Positions 1 to 6,441 of a stretch of DNA of 13,309 nucleotides are shown piece by piece; the stretch's first letter is position 1, and every line of letters starts with the position of its first letter. The DNA is from Clostridia bacterium. Its GTDB lineage: Bacteria > Bacillota > DULZ01. Location: positions 1-13,309 of the forward strand of contig JAAYOX010000156.1 of NCBI GenBank assembly GCA_012520135.1, in the 5' to 3' direction. The notes below the pieces were generated by a model that saw nothing but the letters and a program-made list of their open reading frames with translations, had not been told where the DNA came from and did no database searches. A program made the position numbers and the translations under genes.

Positions 1-329
1 AGCACAGCATGGTGACCCTGCCCTGTGCCATCGCCATTATGTTAGGCAGCAACTTGGGAACCTGCATCACTGCCCTATTGGCTGCCATCGGCAGTAACCT
101 GGAAGCCCGCAGGATAGCATTGGCTCACGTTATGCTTAACGCCTTTGGCGCCATTGCCTTTTTCCCTTTTATCGATTTTTTCGCTCAAATATTGATGTTT
201 ACCTCATCTGATATGCCCCGGCAAATCGCCAATGGACATACTATCTATAATATCGTTTGTTCTGCAGCAGCATTACCTTTTATCCGTCAATTTGCAAGTT
301 TGATTTATCGATTGCTGCCAAATCGATAG
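1..329 (+). CDS. Na+/phosphate cotransporter family protein, 3' part
   Basis: This is the C-terminal part of a membrane protein of the Na/Pi-cotransporter (NptA/YqeW-like) family, which imports inorganic phosphate with sodium. The frame is open to the left edge (codons for His-Ser precede the ATG at 9), so the true start is outside the window. Visible signs are the family motif GSNLGTCITALLA, followed by a charged segment and AHVMLNAFG (family pattern AH..FN..G), a hydrophobic stretch, and a late HTIYN...LPF segment that matches the end of the second inverted repeat. The protein stops about 30 residues after HTIYN, so it lacks the C-terminal PhoU-like domain of longer relatives and resembles the roughly 310-residue B. 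subtilis YqeW type. It reads towards the spore protein gene and converges on the flagellar operon, with no evident functional link to it. Family assignment is good; the substrate is inferred from the family. Confidence 0.82.
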   Translation, partial: HSMVTLPCAIAIMLGSNLGTCITALLAAIGSNLEARRIALAHVMLNAFGAIAFFPFIDFFAQILMFTSSDMPRQIANGHTIYNIVCSAAALPFIRQFASLIYRLLPNR

Positions 330-436
330 TATCAGTCTTTAGTAGTCAGTCGTCATCATAAGGAAAAACAGAAGTGGGCTAAAATATTCCTGTTTGAAAC
401 CGGTGACCAAAGTACAAACTAAAGTTGGCAGCTAAA

Positions 437-445
437 AAAGGAGGT
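437..445 (+). promoter_or_regulatory. Ribosome binding site that fixes the spore protein start
   Basis: The run AAAGGAGGT is a near-perfect Shine-Dalgarno sequence. Its GGAGG core (440-444) ends 7 bases before the GTG at 452. The longer open frame begins at a TTG at 425, upstream of this site, so its first nine codons would be the ribosome binding site itself. This makes GTG 452 the real start. Confidence 0.85.
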
Positions 446-451
446 CATCTT

Positions 452-616
452 GTGGCCAAAATCATGTCCGAGGCACTGCGCTGGGAAATTGCGAAAGAGC
501 TTGGCGTGGATCATATTGTTGCCACAGAAGGTTGGGGCGCAGTTCCTTCACGAGAGTGTGGGAACATTGTCCGAAAGGCTATTGAAATAGCTGAGCGAAG
601 CCTAATCCAAAAGTAG
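452..616 (+). CDS. Divergent alpha/beta-type small acid-soluble spore protein
   Basis: The product is 54 residues from the GTG at 452. Alpha/beta SASPs coat and protect spore DNA and are degraded at germination by the GPR protease. The first family block is clear: WEIAKELGV fits the GPR-site consensus EIAxE(F/L)GV. The second block is recognisable as SRECGNIVRKAIEIAE, compared with the usual SRxxGxxGGxxVRxxIExAEQ. It seems to have lost a few residues including the Gly-Gly, and the linker holds an unusual GWGAVP. The protein therefore looks like a short, divergent SASP subtype. Expression would be expected in the forespore under SigG or SigF, but I could not find a convincing promoter. It is the only sporulation gene here and converges on the motility operon. 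The family call is fairly firm; a DNA-coating role for this variant is inferred. Confidence 0.8.
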   Translation: MAKIMSEALRWEIAKELGVDHIVATEGWGAVPSRECGNIVRKAIEIAERSLIQK

Positions 617-621
617 CTGCC

Positions 622-653
622 ATAAAAACAGACCGCCATCACGGCGGTCTGTT
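622..653 (-). terminator. Rho-independent terminator of the flagellar/chemotaxis operon
   Basis: A perfect 11-bp stem (627-637 with 643-653) closes a 5-base loop. On the minus strand it is followed by a run of T residues (complement of the A-run at 624-628), the standard intrinsic terminator form for the operon ending with the receptor gene. The stem contains two bases of the receptor's TAA stop codon (652-654). On the plus strand the hairpin follows the spore protein gene by 10 bases but is followed by GTTACTCTAC, a poor T-tract, so termination in that direction would be weaker. Confidence 0.85.
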
Positions 654-1956
654 ACTCTACTTTCATGTTCTTAACCATATCCATCAATTCGTTGGACATG
701 GTGGACAAGCGATGGGACATAGCCTGGTGTTCACTGTAGTTAGCTGCCAGTTCCTCAATAGCCGCTGCTACTTCTTGAGTACTGCCGGCAGTGCTGGTAG
801 CAATCCCCTCTATATCACCCATTAAGGCCACTACCTCTTTGCCTCCTTCAGCCATCTGTTGGCAAGCAACAGAAACTTCTTCAATCTGGCGAGCTACGTT
901 TTGAATACTGTTAACGATACGACTGAAGGCTTCTCCCGCATTAGTAACTACCTGGATTCCATTTTCTACTTCAACGGTACCTCTATTCATCGATTCTACC
1001 GCCTGTTTGGTCTCTTTTTGAATATGTTTAATCAATTCTGAAATTTGATGCGCTGCAGTAGCCGACTGTTCGGCAAGTTTGCGAACTTCTTCAGCTACCA
1101 CTGCAAAGCCTCTTCCCTGCTCCCCGGCCCTGGCTGCTTCAATGGCGGCGTTTAAGGCCAGTAGATTGGTCTGCTCGGCAATATTAGTAATGGTCTCCAC
1201 TATTTGACCTATCTCCACCGACCGGTCTCCTAATAATTGAACAGTACGAGCAGAGTTGTTTACTGTCTCACTGATAGTATTCATCTGGGAGACTGATGCA
1301 TCGACGGCCCTGCCACCTTCCGCGGCAATCTCAGAAGTATCCTGAGACAATTCTGATACGGAACGTGCGTTAGCAGCTACCTGATGAATGCCGGCGGACA
1401 TCTCTCCAATGGTGCTCGACGTGCTGCGGATATTTTGAGACTGTTCATCCATCCCTAAGGCTACATTCTGAATGGTTGTGGCTATCTGCTCGGTAGATTG
1501 GGAGGACTCATGGACATTACGGCTCAATCCGGTGGCCATTTCGGAAACCTCTTCGGCCACATCCTTGATTTTAACCGTATAGGCCCGGAAATTTTTCACC
1601 ATTTCGTTAAAACCTTCGGCTAACAAGAGTAGCTCATCTTGGCTTTTACATTCCGCGTGAGCAGTTAAATCTCCTTGGGAGGCTTGTTCCATGGCTCGAA
1701 CAACAGCGTTCATAGGATTTAAAATCAATAAGGCCATGAGATATCCTACAAAAATAGAAAATAACGTGCCACCGGTCCCCGCAATCAAAATGCTGATTTT
1801 AAACGCTCTGAAAGCGTTGTCTGCATTACCGTGCTGAGCTGCTTCTTCCAATAGACCGGCAACCGTAGGAAACGTATAGCCAATGGTAGCCACCCAGATT
1901 ACTACAGTGACAATGGAAAAAGTGATCATCATCTTCCATTTCAAGCTCACCCTCAT
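652..1956 (-). CDS. Methyl-accepting chemotaxis protein without a sensor domain
   Basis: This 434-residue chemoreceptor signals to CheA/CheW. It has a membrane segment at about 9-29, an extracellular stretch of only about 24 residues, a second membrane segment at about 54-79, a HAMP domain at about 79-131, and a long helical signalling domain to the C-terminus. The hairpin tip is canonical: EQTNLLALNAAIEAARAGE (261-279), then GRGFAVVAEEVRKLAEQ. The arms are about 21-22 heptads each side, compatible with the long class usual in Gram-positive bacteria; this is an estimate. Gln/Glu pairs such as STQEVA near the C-terminus and TEQIA near 155-159 are plausible methylation or CheD deamidation sites. 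There is no C-terminal NWETF-type CheR tether. The ATG is preceded by GGGAGG at a good distance. It is the last gene of the operon, 18 bp after fliY. With no ligand-binding domain it may sense through its membrane or HAMP region or via a partner. Confidence 0.93.
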   Translation of the reverse strand: MRVSLKWKMMITFSIVTVVIWVATIGYTFPTVAGLLEEAAQHGNADNAFRAFKISILIAGTGGTLFSIFVGYLMALLILNPMNAVVRAMEQASQGDLTAHAECKSQDELLLLAEGFNEMVKNFRAYTVKIKDVAEEVSEMATGLSRNVHESSQSTEQIATTIQNVALGMDEQSQNIRSTSSTIGEMSAGIHQVAANARSVSELSQDTSEIAAEGGRAVDASVSQMNTISETVNNSARTVQLLGDRSVEIGQIVETITNIAEQTNLLALNAAIEAARAGEQGRGFAVVAEEVRKLAEQSATAAHQISELIKHIQKETKQAVESMNRGTVEVENGIQVVTNAGEAFSRIVNSIQNVARQIEEVSVACQQMAEGGKEVVALMGDIEGIATSTAGSTQEVAAAIEELAANYSEHQAMSHRLSTMSNELMDMVKNMKVE

Positions 1957-1974
1957 CAGTTTAACCTCCCCTAC

Positions 1975-3051
1975 CTATTTACGCAGGTTACTAATCCGTG
2001 CCACGGGACTTTCAATGGCGGTAATTTTAATGCCGAAGTTTTCGTTGACCACAACCACTTCGCCTTTGGCAATAGGAGTCCCATTAATCAGAATATCCAC
2101 AGGTTCTTCAGCTAATTTATCCAGTTCTACAATGCTGCCCGGAGTAAGACCTAAAACTTCTTTTATAGGGCGTTTTGCTTTGCCTAATACCACTGATACC
2201 TTTAAAGGAACATCCAGAATTAAGTCTAAGTTTCTGGGCTGTACCCCCTCCAATCCGGCAAAACTATCTATATCTATACTATTAGTTTCTGCAGGCGTCG
2301 AAAAAACCGGTTCAGGTGACGCCACTGCAACCGGCGGAGGCTCGGGCGATGGCGGCTCAGGCGCCGGAGCGGCTGCACCCATCAGTAGGGCTGTCTCCTC
2401 CTTGGCGATGCGGGCAGGTATTACCTGTACAATGGAACTGTCGATCAGATTTCCTATTTCCATACGAAAAGAAACTACCACTACCGGATCATCCATTACC
2501 CAAGGGAACTTTGCTTCCAACGGATTATCTAAAGACTGAACTGAAGGAGTAGTAATTACTACCGTCGTATTAAAAAGGCTGGACATAGAAGTAGCTGCTG
2601 AACCCATCATTTGGTTCATGGCTTCGGCCACAGCACTGGTATGAAGATCAGTAACTTCGCCGGTTATATTAATGCCGTCGCCACCCATCATTAAGTCTGC
2701 AATAATTAGTGCATCGGAAGCTTTTAAAATCAGCAAGTTACTTCCTTCCAGGCCATCGATAAAGCCCACTTCGATGAGCATAAAAGGGCTGGTAAATGTT
2801 GCCAATAAGTCTTTTGGCGACATGATTTTCACTGAAGGGGTGGTTATATTCACCCGTTTATTGAGAAGCTGAGAAAGCGCTGTAGCAGCACTGCCCATGG
2901 AAATATTACCAATTTCCCCAATAGCATCCTTTTCAATTTCATCCAGTACTTCATCTGCTGTATCTTGCGATGTGTCAGGTATTTCTGCCTCATCTCCGAG
3001 AGCTTCTTGTAATAGAGCGTTTATCTCCTCTTGGGACAAAAAATCATTCAT
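1975..3051 (-). CDS. fliY: Flagellar switch protein and CheY-P phosphatase FliY
   Basis: FliY is the Gram-positive counterpart of FliN in the motor C-ring and also dephosphorylates CheY-P. The 358 residues show three parts. First, an N-terminal FliM-like peptide, LSQEEINALL (5-14), the type of motif that binds CheY-P. Second, a CheC-like phosphatase domain with two intact (D/S)x3Ex2N...P motifs: D42/E46/N49/P72 and S139/E143/N146/P169. Third, after a Pro/Ala/Glu-rich linker (about 228-255), a C-terminal FliN/SpoA domain from about 273. Both phosphatase centres keep their Glu and Asn, so activity is expected. Its ATG overlaps the end of fliM by 8 bp, which suggests translational coupling and matches the two proteins' shared place in the switch. 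In Bacillus, fliM-fliY lie before cheY and the export genes; here they come after cheY, near the operon's end. Confidence 0.96.
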   Translation of the reverse strand: MNDFLSQEEINALLQEALGDEAEIPDTSQDTADEVLDEIEKDAIGEIGNISMGSAATALSQLLNKRVNITTPSVKIMSPKDLLATFTSPFMLIEVGFIDGLEGSNLLILKASDALIIADLMMGGDGINITGEVTDLHTSAVAEAMNQMMGSAATSMSSLFNTTVVITTPSVQSLDNPLEAKFPWVMDDPVVVVSFRMEIGNLIDSSIVQVIPARIAKEETALLMGAAAPAPEPPSPEPPPVAVASPEPVFSTPAETNSIDIDSFAGLEGVQPRNLDLILDVPLKVSVVLGKAKRPIKEVLGLTPGSIVELDKLAEEPVDILINGTPIAKGEVVVVNENFGIKITAIESPVARISNLRK

Positions 3052-4039
3052 TCAGCTTCTCACCTCTTTCCAAATACCCGGTAACCTGGACTGCGAGCTT
3101 ACGTTCCCAGATGCCCGGCTGAACTGTAAATTTAGGAATCTCTTCTACCAACATTACCAGATCATGAGCCACCCGGTTGTTCAACGCTACCACATCCCCG
3201 ACTTGCAGCCCTAAAATCTCCCTGATCGTTAATTCCGTTTCCCCACCTAACACCGTAAATTCTAAAGGTGTTTGCTCCAAAGCTTCAAGAATCAACTGTT
3301 GCTGACCTTCAACTTCTTTCTCCGCAGAAGCAAACCAATGACGAGAAGACAGTTTGGAGACTACCGGTTCCAGGGTAACCCAGGGCAGACACATGTTCAT
3401 CATACCCTCGAAAGAGCCGATGGCAGTCGTAAAAGTAACTACTGCCACAATCTCGTTAGGGGAGATGATCCGGTTCAATTGGGGATTAGTCTCCACCGAC
3501 TGAATAGTAGGAGAGATTTCAATCACGTCAGCCCAGACATAGATTAAGTTTTCCAGCACTTTCCTGTTGAGATTCTTCAAGACATTGACTTCGATATCAG
3601 TAACTTCTCTGGTTTCCCTTGGCATTTGGCCGGGTCCGCCAAAGAGCAAATCAATAATGGGAAACACAAAAGTTGAGTTAGTCTCGAACACGGCAGATCC
3701 AGGCAAGGGATCTAAACTAAAAATTGTCATCACCGTAGGTGAAGGAATAGATACTATGAAATCTTCAAAGGTAATCTGTTCCACTGATGCTATCTTAATT
3801 TGAATATTCGTCCTTAAATAAACAGATAAAAAATTAGAAGCTAAACGAGCGAAATTTTCATGAATCAGATAAATAGTACGCATCTGATCCTTGGAAAATT
3901 TATTAGGACGCCGAAAATCATAGCTTTTTGCTTTTGGTTGCTCCGCTTCCCGGCGTATTTCTTCTGTATCTATTTCACCTGAGGTAAGGGCATTAAGCAG
4001 CATGTCTATCTCTGATTGTGACAACACTTCGTCTACCAA
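3044..4039 (-). CDS. fliM: Flagellar motor switch protein FliM
   Basis: FliM is the C-ring subunit that receives CheY-P and, with FliG and FliY, sets the direction of rotation. The 331-residue length is usual. The N-terminal CheY-P-binding peptide is present (LSQSEIDMLLNAL, about 6-18), followed by the YDFRRPNKFS segment typical of the family start, a CheC-like middle domain with the LLFGGPG motif that contacts FliG, and a C-terminal SpoA domain (LTIREILGLQVGDVV...). The start is a TTG at 4039, preceded by an AGGTGG-type ribosome binding site about 8 bases upstream. No ATG lies nearby that would keep the N-terminal peptide. A 43-bp gap separates it from cheY upstream, and it overlaps fliY by 8 bp downstream. 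The middle domain lacks the paired phosphatase motifs seen in FliY, as expected for FliM. Confidence 0.97.
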   Translation of the reverse strand: MVDEVLSQSEIDMLLNALTSGEIDTEEIRREAEQPKAKSYDFRRPNKFSKDQMRTIYLIHENFARLASNFLSVYLRTNIQIKIASVEQITFEDFIVSIPSPTVMTIFSLDPLPGSAVFETNSTFVFPIIDLLFGGPGQMPRETREVTDIEVNVLKNLNRKVLENLIYVWADVIEISPTIQSVETNPQLNRIISPNEIVAVVTFTTAIGSFEGMMNMCLPWVTLEPVVSKLSSRHWFASAEKEVEGQQQLILEALEQTPLEFTVLGGETELTIREILGLQVGDVVALNNRVAHDLVMLVEEIPKFTVQPGIWERKLAVQVTGYLERGEKLNE

Positions 4040-4082
4040 CTAACCCACCACCTTCAAAACAATTGCAGGCAAAGCCTCATAG

Positions 4083-4445
4083 CTATCCCAATGCTTTTTT
4101 AACAGCTTGAATAACCCGCTCTTGTTGGAATGGTTTAACGATAAAATCCCTGGCTCCTGCCTGAATAGCCTCCATCACCATCATCTGTTGACCCATCGCG
4201 CTACACATTATAATCTTTGCACCGGGATCCAATTGCTTAATAGCTTTAACCGCCGAGATACCGTCCATTTCCGGCATAGTAATATCCATGGTCACCAAGT
4301 CAGGTTTTAATTCCCTATATAGGTTGACGCCAACCTGGCCGTTTTCCGCTTCGCCTACTACTTCATATCCGTTTTTAGTCAAAATATCCTTAATCATCAT
4401 CCGCATGAAAGCAGCATCGTCTACAATTAATATTCGTTTGCCCAT
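4083..4445 (-). CDS. cheY: Chemotaxis response regulator CheY
   Basis: CheY is the diffusible response regulator that carries the phosphoryl signal from CheA to the motor switch. From the ATG at 4445 it is a 120-residue single receiver domain, the usual length. All key residues are present: acidic pair D9-D10, phosphoacceptor D54 in TMDITMPEMDG, switch residue S82 and conserved K104 in VKPF. There is no output domain. A longer frame begins at a GTG at 4454, but that codon lies inside the ribosome binding site, so the ATG is preferred. It lies 12 bp after cheC, the gene of a CheY-P phosphatase, and upstream of fliM and fliY, its binding partners. Confidence 0.96.
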   Translation of the reverse strand: MGKRILIVDDAAFMRMMIKDILTKNGYEVVGEAENGQVGVNLYRELKPDLVTMDITMPEMDGISAVKAIKQLDPGAKIIMCSAMGQQMMVMEAIQAGARDFIVKPFQQERVIQAVKKALG

Positions 4446-4450
4446 CGCAA

Positions 4451-4459
4451 CCACCTCCT
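4451..4459 (-). promoter_or_regulatory. Ribosome binding site that fixes the cheY start
   Basis: The minus strand reads AGGAGGTGG here. Its GGAGG core ends 8 bases before the ATG at 4445. The site overlaps the TAG stop codon of cheC (4458-4460), so termination of cheC and initiation of cheY are probably coupled. Confidence 0.85.
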
Positions 4460-5075
4460 AAACATTTAACCCTAGAGCCTCAAAAATTGTCTCCATGGAA
4501 CCAGTAGCCGGTACAAAGAAAAAATGGCCGTTAATCGAAACTTCCTCTTCATAGAAGGTAGTTTCGATGATTAGCACCCTTTCATCGAAATATCCTCCTT
4601 CAAGGAATGCGGCACTGAGCACCGCCCCCAACATATCAAAAGCAAATGCAGGTACAGAACCGATAAAATCAAGGCGGGTAAACTCGGAAAAAGCCGTAAT
4701 GAATGAACCGGTTAAAATATTACCTATTTCTTTCACTGTTGATTGACCGATTTCATCCAACTCCTTGGTTGTGCCAATACCGCGTCCCAGCAGCATGTCA
4801 ACCAGCTGATATGTACTTGACTCATCCAGCAGAAACAGGATTTTGCCGGGTGCTTTTCCACTTACATTGAAATTAATACAAGCCACAATTTCTTCTTCAT
4901 TACCTACTAAGCTGAAAATCTCCTTAAAATCCATGACACCTGCCTTGGGAACGGCCATTTCCACTTTCTTATTCAGCAGAGTTGCTAATGAAGAAGCCGC
5001 GTTTCCCGCGCCAATGTTGCCTATTTCTCTCAAGACTTCTAATTGGAAACCGGTAATATGGTTCCAGCTGTTCAT
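4458..5075 (-). CDS. cheC: CheY-P phosphatase CheC
   Basis: CheC dephosphorylates CheY-P and binds CheD, linking the signal level to receptor adaptation. The 205-residue length fits the family. Two phosphatase motifs can be read: the first has E17, N20 and P43, and the second has S112, E116, N119 and P142. In the first motif the position usually held by Asp or Ser is Glu (E13), a mild departure that leaves the catalytic Glu and Asn in place. The duplicated layout (REIGNIGAGNAA and KEIGNILTGSF) shows the internal pseudo-symmetry of CheC. There is no SpoA domain, which separates it from FliY. The ATG at 5075 has AAGGAG 7 bases upstream; an ATG five bases earlier is out of frame and too close to that site. 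It lies 25 bp after cheR. Confidence 0.95.
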   Translation of the reverse strand: MNSWNHITGFQLEVLREIGNIGAGNAASSLATLLNKKVEMAVPKAGVMDFKEIFSLVGNEEEIVACINFNVSGKAPGKILFLLDESSTYQLVDMLLGRGIGTTKELDEIGQSTVKEIGNILTGSFITAFSEFTRLDFIGSVPAFAFDMLGAVLSAAFLEGGYFDERVLIIETTFYEEEVSINGHFFFVPATGSMETIFEALGLNV

Positions 5076-5100
5076 GGCATTACTCCTTTTCTCTTATGTA

Positions 5101-5880
5101 TCAATTAGCAGCACGGCGGTAAAACCAGGGCATTACTTTTTCGAAACCCAGTTCCCGGTAGCGGAGCATGTTTTCAGTTGCACCAATAAACAAAAAACCA
5201 CCGGGAGACAACGCCTCACTGAATTTACGGTATAAAAGATCCTGGGCCTCCATGGTAAAGTAGATAGTTACATTCCGGCAGACAATTAAATCATAGTTGC
5301 GCCCATAAGGATCGTTTAGCAAATCATGATGCCGGTACTGTACTCGCCTCTTGATCTCGTCGGAAATCAGATAACCTTTGTCATGAGGCTTAAAAAACTT
5401 TTTCAAACGGTCGGGAGAAACATTTTTTAAAAATCGTTCCTCATAGTATCCTTTCTTGGCTACTTCCAGTATCTTTTTATCTATATCGGTAGCCTCTATC
5501 TGGTGCTTAACCCCCGGCGTCAATTCCTCTAACATTATGGCCAGGGAGTATGGTTCCGAACCGTTGGAGCAAGCCGCACTCCAGATCTTGAGTCTGGGTT
5601 TGTTTTTCACCAGATCCGGCAGTATTTTTGTCTCCAAAGACTTAAAGATGTCCGGATTCCGGAAAAACTCTGAAACATTAATTGTAACCTTATCCAGAAA
5701 ACGCATAAGCTGTTCTTCATCTTTTACCAGCAGCTGAAAATAACTGCTAAAGTCATCAATTCCTTGGCTTTGCATAAGACTAGTAATTCGACGTTTTAAC
5801 TGTTTCTCCTTGTATCCTTCCAAGTTTAGACCAAATTGTCTGTAAACACGTTTCTGAAATTCCAAAAATTCCATAACCAT
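5101..5880 (-). CDS. cheR: Chemoreceptor glutamate methyltransferase CheR
   Basis: CheR methylates glutamates on chemoreceptors with S-adenosylmethionine, as part of adaptation. The 259-residue product has the N-terminal helical domain, then the conserved TINVSEFFR block (66-74) and the SAM-binding fold: SAACSNGSEPYSLA (101-114), ATDID (130-134) and CRNVTIYF (201-208). Two positions differ from the common consensus: the loop is usually SAGCSTGEEPYSLA, and CRNV is usually followed by Leu rather than Thr (T205). Glu109, Pro110 and Tyr111 are kept, so activity is likely. The start is not settled. The ATG at 5880 lies only 4 bases after GGAG, and the in-frame ATG at 5874 lies 10 bases after it; they differ by two residues. 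It follows cheD by 9 bp. No TPR or fusion domain is present. Confidence 0.95.
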   Translation of the reverse strand: MVMEFLEFQKRVYRQFGLNLEGYKEKQLKRRITSLMQSQGIDDFSSYFQLLVKDEEQLMRFLDKVTINVSEFFRNPDIFKSLETKILPDLVKNKPRLKIWSAACSNGSEPYSLAIMLEELTPGVKHQIEATDIDKKILEVAKKGYYEERFLKNVSPDRLKKFFKPHDKGYLISDEIKRRVQYRHHDLLNDPYGRNYDLIVCRNVTIYFTMEAQDLLYRKFSEALSPGGFLFIGATENMLRYRELGFEKVMPWFYRRAAN

Positions 5881-5889
5881 CCAGCTCCA

Positions 5890-6393
5890 TCAAATATTAA
5901 TCAGGGGTTTGCCAATTGTTCGAATTACAACTCCTCCGTCTTTTAAAGTAAAAATCATGGTGCGCCCGTAATTCTCCCCTGTGTGTTCCCCGATAATAGG
6001 TATCTTAAGCTCGTTTAATACCTTTTTGGTCATTTCCACATTACGCTGTCCAATATTTAATGTGGTTACATTCCTGTCGCCGAAATTAAACATTTGTGCT
6101 CCGCCGGCAATCTTTGCGGTAATGCCGCTCTTCCTGGCTCCCCGTGCCAAAATCTCTTGTAACATATCGGGAATAGCTAAGTCTGCGTATTTTGCCCGGT
6201 TAGTCTTATTTTGGAATTGACTGCTGTCCGGAAGCATAATATGAGCCAGACCGCCAATACGGGTGTAAGGATCGTACAAAGCAATACCCACACATGAGCC
6301 CAGACCTAATGTAATGATTTGTTTAGGGTCCCGATCCACCTTCCAGTCGGCAATCCCCACTTTAATCTCCTCATTTAATCGTTCAACTTGCAT
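5890..6393 (-). CDS. cheD: Chemoreceptor glutamine deamidase CheD
   Basis: CheD deamidates specific receptor glutamines to glutamates and, in Gram-positive bacteria, stimulates CheC. From the ATG at 6393 it has 167 residues, close to the B. subtilis protein. The catalytic triad known from Thermotoga CheD can be placed as T28, C34 (in LGSC) and H51 (in AHIMLPD), with the same mutual spacing. A longer frame starts at an ATG at 6420, but that start has no ribosome binding site, and a GGAGG site lies inside those extra codons, 9 bases before the ATG chosen here. The gene follows flgG and begins the cheD-cheR-cheC-cheY block, so adaptation and signal-termination functions are grouped. Confidence 0.95.
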   Translation of the reverse strand: MQVERLNEEIKVGIADWKVDRDPKQIITLGLGSCVGIALYDPYTRIGGLAHIMLPDSSQFQNKTNRAKYADLAIPDMLQEILARGARKSGITAKIAGGAQMFNFGDRNVTTLNIGQRNVEMTKKVLNELKIPIIGEHTGENYGRTMIFTLKDGGVVIRTIGKPLINI

Positions 6394-6402
6394 TGCCAAT
6401 AT

Positions 6403-6407
6403 CCTCC
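6403..6407 (-). promoter_or_regulatory. Ribosome binding site that fixes the cheD start
   Basis: The minus strand reads CGGAGG, with the GGAGG core 9 bases before the ATG at 6393. It lies within the codons that would be added by the alternative ATG at 6420, which has no such site before it. Confidence 0.75.
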
Positions 6408-6441
6408 GCAACCCCTTCATAAAGTAGGGCCATTTATTTAA

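Noticed and set aside
391..421. Possible SigG-type promoter before the spore protein gene (CAAACTA at 415-421 as a -10)
   Set aside because: The -10 is close to CATACTA, but the only -35 at proper spacing (TGTTTG, 391-396) matches poorly, and the better TGAAAC (395-400) is only 14 bases away. Not enough to call.
425..451. Longer spore protein beginning at TTG 425
   Set aside because: The added codons are the ribosome binding site for the GTG at 452.
2280..2380. Repetitive GC-rich tract in fliY as a DNA repeat
   Set aside because: It encodes the Pro/Glu/Ala-rich linker between the phosphatase and FliN domains; low complexity of the linker explains it.
1883..2539. Long plus-strand open frame of 218 codons opposite fliY and the receptor gene
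   Set aside because: It is a shadow of the coding strand. Its protein has no family features, while the minus strand encodes a complete FliY with intact motifs.
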